Shown here piece after piece: positions 8,832 through 18,657 of a DNA stretch of 64,000 bases (position 1 is its first letter; every line of letters begins with the position of its first letter). The notes under the pieces are model-generated. The model was given only the letters and a program-made list of their open reading frames with translations. It was not told the DNA's origin and did no database searches. Both the position numbers and the translations under genes were made by a program. This DNA comes from Ornithinimicrobium faecis (GTDB taxonomy: Bacteria; Actinomycetota; Actinomycetes; Actinomycetales; Dermatophilaceae), in the NCBI RefSeq assembly GCF_023923225.1, contig NZ_CP099489.1, positions 1,178,001-1,242,000 on the forward strand. Reading direction: 5' to 3'.

Positions 8832-9207
8832 CGTCCTGCGCCACTAGACGCGGGCCACTATGGCAGGACGGGGAGCACCGCGGCGTTCGTCATCCACAGG
8901 GCGATCACCGGCCGGGCTCAGCGGCCTCGCCCCGCACTGCCGAGAGCATGCCGGGCCGTCGACCCACCACCGACCATCTTGGAGCCGCAAACGGTTCTTG
9001 GAGCCGCAAACGGTTCTTGGAGCCTGCCATTTCACGCTGTCAGAACCGTTCGAGGCTCCAAGACGACATCCCGCGCGACCGAGGCAGTCCATCCCGGCTG
9101 TGCGGCTCAGTGGGTTGGCAGCTGCATGTGGTCGTGCCGCTTTCGCTGCTTCACAGCATCAGGCCGACCAAGGGCCGGCCGGGCCCAGCGAGCCCCGCCG
9201 GCTGGGC
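8832..9207. other. Non-coding intergenic stretch
   Basis: This stretch lies between the 5' end of the Uma2 gene and the 3' end of the acyl-CoA carboxylase epsilon gene. No reading frame in it has family character. Its only clear structure is the 19-bp tandem repeat and inverted copy listed separately. The rest is G+C-rich and featureless to my eye. Confidence 0.6.
8978..9062. repeat. 19-bp tandem repeat with inverted copy (stem-loop)
   Basis: CTTGGAGCCGCAAACGGTT occurs at 8978 and again at 8997, and CTTGGAGCC begins a third partial copy at 9016. An inverted copy, AACCGTTCGAGGCTCCAAG, lies at 9044-9062 and differs only in the middle three bases. Transcribed, the second unit and the inverted copy can pair as two 9-bp stems around a 3x3 internal loop. 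It could be a terminator-like or protein-binding structure; there is no T-run. Confidence 0.75.
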
Positions 9208-9491
9208 TCAGCGGGGGAGGGCGGAGGCGCGCCAGGCGCCTGGGCCGGGCGTGGGGCGCGCTCCGGGCACACGTGAGGAGTCACTCCACAGTGATCGTCT
9301 GGTCGGTGTCTCGTCGCCGTTGCCACCCGCGGAGGCGGCACTGAGCACCGCGACGAGGGCGGCGATTTCCTCGGGCGTGGCCTGCCCGGACACGACACGT
9401 AGGACCGGGCGCTCGTCGGGCACCGCGGTCGTCTCCTCGGAGTCCACTGGGCTGTCCTCTGGGCCGTCCTCTGTCCCAACCTCTGGGGCGC

Positions 9492-9495
<4 letters not shown>
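9208..9495 (-). CDS. accE: Acyl-CoA carboxylase epsilon subunit
   Basis: This small 95-residue protein has the actinobacterial acyl-CoA carboxylase epsilon signature: [20 protein letters not shown], then a variable linker and a W-x-x-SR-x-PG-like C terminus with a final W-R. Epsilon subunits bind the carboxyltransferase beta subunit and tune holoenzyme assembly of acetyl/propionyl-CoA carboxylases. Its ATG overlaps the beta-subunit stop codon (ATGA), so translation is probably coupled. The acidic N terminus of about 30 residues is an extension typical of the family. Confidence 0.85.
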
Positions 9496-11099
<1,604 letters not shown>

Positions 11100-11123
11100 G
11101 GGGGACAACTTATCTCGCGCCGC

Positions 11124-12266
11124 TCAGCCGAACCTGCGCGGGTCGAGGAAGGACGCTTCGGTGAACAACTCCTCACCGTGGGCCCACTGTGCCGCGAGTT
11201 CACCCAGCGCGGAGGCATGCTTGAACGAGTGCCCCGAGCAGCCTCCCGCGACGATCAAGCGACCCGTGTCGTCGGACGGGCCCACGACGAATTGTCCATC
11301 GGGGGTGTGGGCCATGATGCAGGTGACCTGCTCGGCCGGCTCCGGTTCGAGATCCTTGAAGGTCGCGCCCACCAGGCCCGCGATGTGGTCGGTCTCCCCG
11401 GGGTGGATCTCGCGGTCGATGGCGTCGGGGTCGTCCGCCTCGAACGGTCCGTCGAACTCGTCGCCGACCTTGGCCAGGTCCCCCGGCAGGGCACCGTGCC
11501 CCCACATCCACTCGTCCGAGCCCGGAGCGCTGCGGATGAAGACCTTGAGCCGATCCAGGCTCGCGTCGTGGCCGTCCCGGGCGCGGAACCAGGTCATCAC
11601 GTAGCGGTGTGGCGTCAGCGGGATGCTGGGGACGAGCTTCGCCAGCCAGGGTCCGGCCGCGACCACCACCCGATCGGCCCGCACGTCACGGTCCGCGAGA
11701 CGGACCGTGACGCCGTCGGAGTCGGCCTCGATGGACTGCACGCGCTGGCCCGTGATGAGCTCGGCCCCTGCTGCGCGAGCCGCCTCTGCCGCGGCCACGA
11801 TCGCCGCCTCGGGACGCAGGACCCCGGCATCCGGGTCCCACACCCCGATGTCGCCGGGGTCGACCCGGGCGTGGCCGGGTGCGCGCTCGGCGATCTGCTC
11901 CGGCGTGAGCTGCTCGACCGGCAGGTCGTGCTCGCGTGCGGCGGTCAGGGTGCCCTCGATGATCCGTGACCCTGGCGGCCCGATCATGATGCCGCCGGTC
12001 TCCAGGAGCAGCTCCTGACCGCTGAGGGCCGACAGCTCGCGCCACAGCTCGCGAGCCCGCTGCGCGATGGGCACCAGGCCCGGGTGCTCCAGGCAGGCGA
12101 CCCGGAACAGGCGGGTCCGGCCGTGCGAGCCGCCCCACGGGTGGCCGGGCTCGTGCTGATCGATGCCGATGACGCGAAGACCCCGCTGAGCCAGCCGCCA
12201 GGTCGCGTTGGAGCCGATGGCCCCAAGGCCCACGACCACGACATCGGTGGTCTGCTCACCAGCCAT
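11124..12266 (-). CDS. FAD-dependent amine oxidase (sarcosine / N-methyltryptophan oxidase type)
   Basis: The 380-residue enzyme has an N-terminal Rossmann motif, VVVVGLGAIGSNATWRLA, and the family segment HPWGGSHGRTRLFR. Near the C terminus, VTCIMAHTPDGQF matches the position of the cysteine that covalently holds FAD in monomeric sarcosine oxidase and N-methyl-L-tryptophan oxidase. Such enzymes oxidise N-methyl amino acids, releasing formaldehyde and hydrogen peroxide. The ATG giving MAGEQTTD is chosen; the frame extends seven codons further without support. It ends about 25 bases before the carboxylase beta gene on the same strand. Substrate is not certain. Confidence 0.88.
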   Translation of the reverse strand: MAGEQTTDVVVVGLGAIGSNATWRLAQRGLRVIGIDQHEPGHPWGGSHGRTRLFRVACLEHPGLVPIAQRARELWRELSALSGQELLLETGGIMIGPPGSRIIEGTLTAAREHDLPVEQLTPEQIAERAPGHARVDPGDIGVWDPDAGVLRPEAAIVAAAEAARAAGAELITGQRVQSIEADSDGVTVRLADRDVRADRVVVAAGPWLAKLVPSIPLTPHRYVMTWFRARDGHDASLDRLKVFIRSAPGSDEWMWGHGALPGDLAKVGDEFDGPFEADDPDAIDREIHPGETDHIAGLVGATFKDLEPEPAEQVTCIMAHTPDGQFVVGPSDDTGRLIVAGGCSGHSFKHASALGELAAQWAHGEELFTEASFLDPRRFG

Positions 12267-12375
12267 GCCACGGAGGATACCGAACACCTCGGGTGTCCCG
12301 CACCGGTGCTGGTGCAGGGCACCCCTCCCGGTGGCACGTCCGAGGAGCGAGGGACCCGCGCCCTAGCCTGACCTG

Positions 12376-13188
12376 GTGACGCACATCTCCTGGGAGCGCC
12401 CGCAGTGGCACCCGAGCATCGACTCGACCAACCTCGAGGCGGCCCGCGACCCGCGCCCCGGGCGGGTGATCGTCGCCGACCACCAGAGCGCCGGCCTCGG
12501 CCGTCGCGGTCGCACCTGGACCGCGCCGCCGGACTCCTCGGTCGCCATCTCCGTCGTGATCCCCGCCCCGGCCCCGGAGCTGATCGGATGGGTCCCCCTG
12601 GTCACCGGGCTCGCCGTCGCGCAGGCGCTGGAGGACAGCCCGTATGCCGTGCCCGTCACCCTCAAGTGGCCCAACGACGTCCTGGTCCGCGAGCAGGGAC
12701 AGGGCGAGGGGGGACAGGGCGAGCAGGGACAGGGCGAGGACGAGCAGGTGGGTCCGTGGCACAAGATCTGTGGCGTGCTCGCCCAGGCCATTCCCGTCAC
12801 CCCAGCGGGGCCCGTCGTGGTCGTTGGCGCAGGCATCAACATCGACCAGACGCGCGACCAGCTCCCCGTCCCGACGGCGACGTCGTGGCGGCTCGCCCGC
12901 GGCGGGGACCGGGGCGCCCCGCTGCCCGACGGTGCGCGCCAGCAGCTGGTCAGCGACTACCTCACCCGGCTCGCCGATCTGGTGACGGACCTGGGTGGTG
13001 GGCACACGGCATACCGTCAGAAGTGCTCGACCCTCGGCCAACAGGTCGAGGTGCACCTGCCCGAGGGAGGCACCCGGACCGGCACCGCCGTCGAGCTCGA
13101 CGACTCCGGAGCCCTGGTCGTGGAGGGTGGGGGGCGACGCACCGTGCACCTGGCAGGCGACGTCGTCCACGTGCGACCGGCTCGTTAA
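12376..13188 (+). CDS. birA: Biotin--[acetyl-CoA-carboxylase] ligase
   Basis: The 270-residue enzyme attaches biotin to the carrier domain of carboxylases. The catalytic core is clear: STNLEAARD, then AGLGRRGRTW with the glycine-arginine biotinyl-AMP loop, LKWPNDVLV, and GAGINIDQT, followed by the small C-terminal SH3-like domain. There is no N-terminal DNA-binding domain, so it is a class I ligase without repressor function. The GTG start fits the family. Residues about 105-122 are a low-complexity insert (EQGQGEGGQGEQGQGEDE) encoded by short tandem repeats, placed in a surface loop. Proximity to the carboxylase genes fits its role. Confidence 0.93.
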   Translation: MTHISWERPQWHPSIDSTNLEAARDPRPGRVIVADHQSAGLGRRGRTWTAPPDSSVAISVVIPAPAPELIGWVPLVTGLAVAQALEDSPYAVPVTLKWPNDVLVREQGQGEGGQGEQGQGEDEQVGPWHKICGVLAQAIPVTPAGPVVVVGAGINIDQTRDQLPVPTATSWRLARGGDRGAPLPDGARQQLVSDYLTRLADLVTDLGGGHTAYRQKCSTLGQQVEVHLPEGGTRTGTAVELDDSGALVVEGGGRRTVHLAGDVVHVRPAR

Positions 13189-13198
13189 CCTTGCCGCC

Positions 13199-14044
13199 AT
13201 GAGCCCCACGACAAACGCAGAAGCACCGACGATGCTGCAGGTCATCCGGCACGGCGAGGGCGGCCACGTGGTCGAGCTGGCGCTGGACCGGCCGGAGGCG
13301 ATGAACGCGATCTCCACAGCCTTCGCCGAGGAGATCGCCGCGGTCACGGCCGAGCTCGCCGCCGACCCGAGCGTGCGCGCGGTGGTGGTCACCTCGACAC
13401 ACCCCAAGGCGTTCTGTGTCGGGGCCGACCTCAAGGAACGCAACAGCTTCACCGACGCCGACCTGATGCGCCAGCGCCCGATCACGCAGGGGGCCTATGG
13501 CGGCGTGCTCAACCTGCCGGTGCCGGCCTTTGCCGCAGTCGAGGGGTTTGCGCTCGGCGGCGGTCTGGAGATCGCCCTGTCCTGCGACGTGATCATCGCG
13601 GGGGAGGGCGCCCTGGTCGGGCTGCCCGAGGTCTCGGTCGGGGTCATCCCCGGCGGCGGCGGCACCCAGTTGCTCACCCGGCGGATCGGCTGGTCCCGCG
13701 CCGCGAAGGCGATCTTCACCGCGGCCAAGCTTGCGGCACCCGAGGCCCACGAGCTCGGGATCATCGATGAGCTGGTCACCCCCGGCAGCGCTCGCGCCCG
13801 GGCACTGGAGCTGGCGACCACCGTGGCGGGCCACAGCCCGATCGGCGTGCGCAACGCCAAGCGGGCCATGCGCCTTGGCGCGGACGTCGATCTGCAGACC
13901 GGTTTGCAGGTCGAGGACGCCTGTTGGAGGGCCACCGCCTTCTCGGCCGACCGTGCCGAAGGGGTGGCGGCGTTTGCCGAGAAGCGGACCCCAAACTGGC
14001 CCGGTGAGGACGGGGTGCAGCGCAACCCGGCACCGGGTACGTAA
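13199..14044 (+). CDS. Enoyl-CoA hydratase/isomerase family protein
   Basis: The 281-residue crotonase-fold enzyme probably hydrates 2-enoyl-CoA in fatty-acid or branched-chain catabolism. The oxyanion-hole segment KAFCVGADLKERNSF, the glycine-rich EGFALGGGLEIALSCD, and LPEVSVGVIPGGGGTQLL with the glutamate position used for catalysis are all present. The ATG lies about 10 bases after the birA stop, suggesting co-transcription with birA and possibly the two-component genes that follow. Substrate chain length cannot be read from the sequence. Confidence 0.92.
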   Translation: MSPTTNAEAPTMLQVIRHGEGGHVVELALDRPEAMNAISTAFAEEIAAVTAELAADPSVRAVVVTSTHPKAFCVGADLKERNSFTDADLMRQRPITQGAYGGVLNLPVPAFAAVEGFALGGGLEIALSCDVIIAGEGALVGLPEVSVGVIPGGGGTQLLTRRIGWSRAAKAIFTAAKLAAPEAHELGIIDELVTPGSARARALELATTVAGHSPIGVRNAKRAMRLGADVDLQTGLQVEDACWRATAFSADRAEGVAAFAEKRTPNWPGEDGVQRNPAPGT

Positions 14045-14054
14045 GATCAACCCC

Positions 14055-14738
14055 ATGACGAGGGTGTTGCTGGCCGAGGACGATGAAACGATCTCCGAGC
14101 CACTTGCGCGTGCACTGCGCCGAGAAGGTTATGACGTGGACGTCTGCGGCGATGGCCGCAAGGCGCTGACCACCGCGGCGGCACAGCCGCCGGACCTGGT
14201 GATCCTCGACCTGGGGTTGCCCTATGTCGACGGACTCGACGTGTGCCGCCAGCTGCGGCGGGACGGTCTCACCAGTCCGGTGCTGATCCTCACCGCCCGT
14301 GGCGACGAGGTGGACACGGTGGTCGGGCTCGACGCGGGCGCCGATGACTATGTCACCAAGCCGTTCCGGCTCGCCGAGCTGCTCGCCCGGGTGCGGGCGC
14401 TGCTGCGCCGTGGCGGCGAGGGGCGCGAGGACGACCAGGAGCGCCCCATCTCGATCGACACTCAGGCGCGCCGTGCCTTCTTTGGTGGCCAGGAGTTGCA
14501 GCTCACCGCCAAGGAGTTTGACCTGCTGCGCGTGCTGATGCGCGAGGGCGGCCGCGTCGTCTCCCGCGAGGACCTGATGCGCGAGGTGTGGGACTCCGCC
14601 TGGTATGGCTCGACCAAGACCCTGGACATGCACGTGTCCGTGCTCCGCCGCAAGCTCGGTGACGACGCCGCTGATCCCAAGCACATCGTCACCGTGCGTG
14701 GGGTCGGGTTCCGGTTCGAGAACGAGCCGGAGAGCTAG
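14055..14738 (+). CDS. OmpR/PhoB-family response regulator
   Basis: The 227-residue DNA-binding regulator has an N-terminal receiver with the acidic pair in LLAEDDET, the phospho-acceptor aspartate in LVILDLGLPYVDG, and a conserved lysine in YVTKPF. The C-terminal winged helix contains LTAKEFDLLRVLM and KTLDMHVSVLRRKLGDD. The histidine kinase gene starts 8 bases downstream, so the two form a two-component pair. The ATG start is 10 bases after the enoyl-CoA hydratase stop. The signal and targets are unknown. Confidence 0.94.
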   Translation: MTRVLLAEDDETISEPLARALRREGYDVDVCGDGRKALTTAAAQPPDLVILDLGLPYVDGLDVCRQLRRDGLTSPVLILTARGDEVDTVVGLDAGADDYVTKPFRLAELLARVRALLRRGGEGREDDQERPISIDTQARRAFFGGQELQLTAKEFDLLRVLMREGGRVVSREDLMREVWDSAWYGSTKTLDMHVSVLRRKLGDDAADPKHIVTVRGVGFRFENEPES

Positions 14739-14746
14739 CACCTCCC

Positions 14747-15796
14747 GTGGGCGCCGAGTTCCGCTGGCTGGCTCTCGTCGCCGGGGTTGGCTCGGCGCTG
14801 TTTGGGGCCAGTCTCAGTTGGATCGTCGCGTTCGTGATGTATCGGGTGCAGCGTGACCGGGTCGGTTATGGCGACCCTCTGGTCGCGCCCTGGGTGGCGG
14901 TGTTCGTCATCGCGCTCACCCTCACGGTGGTCCTGGCCGTCAGTTGGTATGCGAATCTGCGGCTGGCTGAGCGTCGCTCGGCCCGCACGGCGCACGCCAT
15001 GCGGCAACTGACCCAGCGCGCCGAGGAGTATGGCGCCGGCGGTTTCGCCCTGGAGCCGATCACCGAGTCGCTGGTCCCCTTCACCTCCGACATGGAGGAG
15101 ATCGACACCCTCTCGCTGGTGCTGGACCGCAACCACCACGCGCTCATGCGGGCGTTGACCGCTGAGCGCTCCTTTGCCGCTGACGCCTCACATCAGTTGC
15201 GCACCCCCCTCGCGGCCCTGCTGCTCCGCCTGGAGGAGATCAGCGACGCTGAGGACCTGGAGTCCGTGCGGCACGAGGCCGAGGTCGCCATCGGACAGAC
15301 CGAGCGGCTGGCCGGCGTCGTGGACGATCTGCTGCACCGCACCCGAGCCGGCCACAGCGACGGCGGCCGGTCGGTGTCCCTCGACACCGTCCTGACGCAG
15401 TTGCTCAAGGAGTGGGAGCCCGCGTTTGCCGGGACCGGGCGGGCGCTGCGCTCCTCGATCGAGCGGGGCATGATCGTGCGCTCCAGCGCGTCCGCGATCT
15501 CGCAGATCCTCAACACCCTGGTCGAGAACTCCCTGGCCCACGGTCAGGGCGACGTGCAGGTCAAGGCGCACCGCAGTGGTCCCTCGGCTGTCATCGAGGT
15601 GACCGACCAGGGGCCAGGCATCGCAGCCCATCTGGCCCGCGTCATCTTTGAGCGCGGCACCACCACCGGCACGGGCACAGGCCTGGGCCTGTCGGTGGCA
15701 CGCGAGACCGCAGAGTCCTTCGGTGGTCGCCTCGAGCTCACCCAGGCCGAGCCGGCCATCTTCACGCTCTATGTGTCGATGTCGTCCTCGCGTTGA
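14747..15796 (+). CDS. Sensor histidine kinase
   Basis: The 349-residue membrane kinase pairs with the upstream regulator. Two transmembrane segments (about residues 5-28 and 46-66) flank a very short external loop, so sensing is probably intramembrane or via a partner. A HAMP-like linker is followed by the phospho-acceptor motif SHQLRTPLAAL, the N box TLVENSLAHGQGD, the G1 box DQGPGI and the G2 box GTGTGLGLSVA. The start is GTG. Its 3' end overlaps the convergent MFS gene by 28 bases, an unusual tail-to-tail overlap. Confidence 0.92.
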   Translation: MGAEFRWLALVAGVGSALFGASLSWIVAFVMYRVQRDRVGYGDPLVAPWVAVFVIALTLTVVLAVSWYANLRLAERRSARTAHAMRQLTQRAEEYGAGGFALEPITESLVPFTSDMEEIDTLSLVLDRNHHALMRALTAERSFAADASHQLRTPLAALLLRLEEISDAEDLESVRHEAEVAIGQTERLAGVVDDLLHRTRAGHSDGGRSVSLDTVLTQLLKEWEPAFAGTGRALRSSIERGMIVRSSASAISQILNTLVENSLAHGQGDVQVKAHRSGPSAVIEVTDQGPGIAAHLARVIFERGTTTGTGTGLGLSVARETAESFGGRLELTQAEPAIFTLYVSMSSSR

Positions 15797-17028
15797 GCGC
15801 GGGTGGCGTGGTGGGTCAGGGGCTCTGGCGCACGCAGCCACGGGATCGCGCCGAGCAGGCAGATCGCCCCGGTCACCGCAAAGGCCGTTCCGAAACCGAA
15901 CTGGTCGGCGACCAGGCCGACGAGGATCGGCCCCACGATCGCGCCGCTGTCCTGAGACATCTGAAAGGTCGACAGGACCGTGCCGCCGTTGTGGTCCTGA
16001 CCGACGACGTCGGCCACCGCCGCCTGCTGGGCGGGGTTGACCAGGCCCGCCCCGACGCCCGCCGTGAGTGACAACACGAACAGCACCCCGAGCCCCAGGG
16101 TCGTGGACAGGACAGGGTGCAGGGCCAGACCGAGCAGCCCGAAGGAGACCCCCATGACCAGCAACCCGGAGAGCACCAGGGGGCGACGGCCCACGCTGTC
16201 GACCCAGCGACCGGACAGCTGCAGCGTCACCGCAGTGCCGACCGCGCTGGTGGCCAGGACCGCACCGGCGACCCAGGGGCGGTCGAGCACAGCGGCGGCC
16301 AGGAGCGGGAGCACCGCCATCCGGACCCCGAAGTTGGTCCAGCCGTTCGCCGCGCCCGACGCGAGCACCGCCCGATAGACCGGTGACCTCCACGCCTGGG
16401 TCAGCGTCATCGTGGGCCGAGCCTTCTGCTCCGGTGTCGGGCGCAGTCGTGCCCCACCCAGCCCGATGCCAACGACCAGGGCCGCGATGAACAGGGCCAC
16501 GGCATACACGATGAACGGGGCCCGCATGCCCCAGCCGGCCAGCACCCCACCCAGCACCGGGCCAGCCATGCCACCGATCAGGAAGGCCGAGCCATAGGCC
16601 GAGGAGACCCGGCCACGCGCCGACGGCGGGGCCAGGCGGACCAGCAGCGCCATCGCCGAGACCGTGAACATCGTCGAGCCGATGCCGCCGAGCCCGCGGA
16701 ACAGCAGGAGCTGGCCGTAGGACTGGGCGAAGGCTGTGGCCAGCGAGGAGAGGGCCACGATGATCAGGCCGATCAGATAGACCGGTCGCTCCCCGAGGCG
16801 CGAGACGAGCAGCCCGCCGGCCGGGGCAAAGACGAGGCGGAAGAAGGCGAAGGCAGACACGATGACCGAGGCGGCGGCGACCCCGACATCGAAGGAGCGG
16901 GCATAGGCAGGCAGCACCGGCGAGACGATGCCGAAGCCGATCGCAATGACGAAGGCGGCGCCGACCAGGATCCAGATCTCGTGGGGGATCCGCGGTCGTG
17001 GTGGCTGGCCGTGAACGGTGTCGCTCAG
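15769..17028 (-). CDS. MFS transporter (probable non-standard CTG start)
   Basis: This is a twelve-segment major facilitator, probably a drug or metabolite exporter. The first helix (IWILVGAAFVIAIGFGIVSP, then VLPAYARSF) and the loop LVSRLGERPVYLIG (motif A-like) are clear. The earliest standard start codon, GTG at 16917, would remove that first helix. The open frame continues upstream without any ATG, GTG or TTG to a CTG at 17028, whose last bases overlap the TGA of the dehydratase gene (CTGA). I infer coupled initiation at this CTG, giving about 419 residues. A sequencing error is the alternative. Confidence 0.8.
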   Translation of the reverse strand: MSDTVHGQPPRPRIPHEIWILVGAAFVIAIGFGIVSPVLPAYARSFDVGVAAASVIVSAFAFFRLVFAPAGGLLVSRLGERPVYLIGLIIVALSSLATAFAQSYGQLLLFRGLGGIGSTMFTVSAMALLVRLAPPSARGRVSSAYGSAFLIGGMAGPVLGGVLAGWGMRAPFIVYAVALFIAALVVGIGLGGARLRPTPEQKARPTMTLTQAWRSPVYRAVLASGAANGWTNFGVRMAVLPLLAAAVLDRPWVAGAVLATSAVGTAVTLQLSGRWVDSVGRRPLVLSGLLVMGVSFGLLGLALHPVLSTTLGLGVLFVLSLTAGVGAGLVNPAQQAAVADVVGQDHNGGTVLSTFQMSQDSGAIVGPILVGLVADQFGFGTAFAVTGAICLLGAIPWLRAPEPLTHHATRAQREDDIDT

Positions 17029-17999
17029 GGCGCACCCACCAGCTCGGCGAAGCGGCTCAGATCGATGTTGCCACCGGTGAGCACCACGCCGACCCGGGTG
17101 CCCGCCGTGTCCGGCACCGCGCCGGAGAGCACTGCGGCGAGCGCGAGTGCGCCGGTGGGCTCGATGACCTGTTTGAGGTCGGAGGCCAGCACCCGCATGG
17201 TCTGGACGAGCTCGTCATCGGTCGCGGTGACCAGGTCGGTGACGCCGTCGCGGATGATGGGGAAGGTCAGGTGGCCCAGGTGTGTGGTCTGCGCGCCGTC
17301 CGCCAGTGTGCGCGGGGTCTCGATCGTCACGATGCGGCCCGCTCGCAGGGACCGCACCCCGTCGTCACCGGCTGCTGGCTCGACGCCGTAGACCCGAGCC
17401 TGCGGAGCCAGCGCCCCGGCCGCGAGGATGCTGCCCGACAACAGCCCGCCACCACCCAACGGAGTGACGATCACGTCCAGCTCGCCGACGTCCTCGAGGA
17501 GCTCCATGACCGCGGTCCCCTGGCCGGCGATCACCTGCGGGTGGTCATAGGGCGGGATCACGCTCAGGCCCCGCTCGGCCGCCAGGGTGGTCGCGATCTG
17601 CTCGCGGTCCTGCGTGTAGCGGTCGTAGCGCACGACCTCGGCGCCGTAGCCCTGCGTCGCAGCGACCTTCTGTGCCGGGGCGTCGTGGGGCATCACGATC
17701 ACCGCCCGGATCCCGAGCTCGCGGGCGGCCAGCGCGATCGCCTGGGCATGGTTGCCGGAGGAGAAGGCCACCACACCGGCACGCTGCTGCCCGGCGTCCA
17801 GGGCGGAGAGGGCGGTGATCGCCCCGCGGAACTTGAAGGCCCCGACGCGCTGCAGGTGCTCGGCCTTCAGGTGGATCTGACACCCGGCGAGCGCGTCCAG
17901 CCGACGGGAACGCAGCACCGGGGTGCGGTGTGCGTGCTGGGCCACGACGGCCGCAGCGGCCTCGACGTCCGGGAAGGTCGGCAGCGAGTCAGTGGGCAC
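17025..17999 (-). CDS. PLP-dependent threonine/serine dehydratase family protein
   Basis: The 324-residue fold-type II PLP enzyme resembles serine/threonine dehydratases, serine racemases and hydroxyaspartate ammonia-lyases. It has the PLP lysine in GAFKFRGA, the substrate loop SSGNHAQAIA, and the phosphate-binding glycine run GGGGLLSG. It lacks the C-terminal ACT regulatory domain of biosynthetic IlvA, so a catabolic or racemase-type role is more likely than isoleucine biosynthesis. The MFS gene overlaps its stop codon, suggesting that enzyme and transporter work on the same compound class. Confidence 0.9.
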   Translation of the reverse strand: MPTDSLPTFPDVEAAAAVVAQHAHRTPVLRSRRLDALAGCQIHLKAEHLQRVGAFKFRGAITALSALDAGQQRAGVVAFSSGNHAQAIALAARELGIRAVIVMPHDAPAQKVAATQGYGAEVVRYDRYTQDREQIATTLAAERGLSVIPPYDHPQVIAGQGTAVMELLEDVGELDVIVTPLGGGGLLSGSILAAGALAPQARVYGVEPAAGDDGVRSLRAGRIVTIETPRTLADGAQTTHLGHLTFPIIRDGVTDLVTATDDELVQTMRVLASDLKQVIEPTGALALAAVLSGAVPDTAGTRVGVVLTGGNIDLSRFAELVGAP

Positions 18000-18024
18000 A
18001 GTCTCAGGCTAAGCCAGCGTCGGG

Positions 18025-18522
18025 CTAGGAGAGCGCCTCGCCCTTGAAGACATAGGTGCGGTAGGCCCAGAACCGGAACAGCGTGCCCAGCACCAGGCCC
18101 ACGCCGTTGGCCGAGATGTTGTCGGCCAACTGGCTGTCCAGCCCCAGGACATAGCGCGAGAAGCCCAGGCACACCACGGCGATGCCGAGGCCGAGGATGT
18201 TGAACCACACGAACAGCAGGAACTCGTTGGCCACCGCCGTGGTCCGGCGGTGCCGGAAGGTCCAGTAGCGGTTGCCCAGCCAGGAGAAGATCGTCGCGAT
18301 CGCCGTGGCCAGGATCTTGGCGCGCAGCGGGATGTCGTGCAGCGGACCCACTGCCTCGGCGCCGGGCAGGCCGAACACGAAGTAGTTATAGAGCGAGGTG
18401 TCGAGGATGAAGGCCAGCAGCCCGATCGTGCCGAACTTGGCGACCTCGCGGGCCAGCAGGTCATAGGCCCGCCGGATCCTGCCGACGAGCCCTGTGTCGC
18501 TCGTCGAACGGGATTGGGTCAC
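18025..18522 (-). CDS. GtrA-family membrane protein
   Basis: The 165-residue protein has four transmembrane segments and the GtrA signature: KFGTIGLLAFILDTSLYNYFV, NRYWTFRHRRT between helices, and AYRTYVFKGE at the end. GtrA proteins flip or translocate lipid-linked sugars used in wall polysaccharide modification. In actinobacteria a gtrA gene often sits next to purK-purE, as it does here divergently. The ATG start is supported by the conserved first helix at about residue 28. Confidence 0.92.
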   Translation of the reverse strand: MTQSRSTSDTGLVGRIRRAYDLLAREVAKFGTIGLLAFILDTSLYNYFVFGLPGAEAVGPLHDIPLRAKILATAIATIFSWLGNRYWTFRHRRTTAVANEFLLFVWFNILGLGIAVVCLGFSRYVLGLDSQLADNISANGVGLVLGTLFRFWAYRTYVFKGEALS

Positions 18523-18657
18523 GACCGGATTCTACGTGCGGCAGAGCCGAGAAGTTCCCCTCCCTCACGGCCACCATCCAACCCGGGCGATCAAGGTGCG
18601 TCGGAATGCCGTCGGCAGGTGCGGGACGGCTCATGCTCGCGGGTTAGGGTGACGAAC

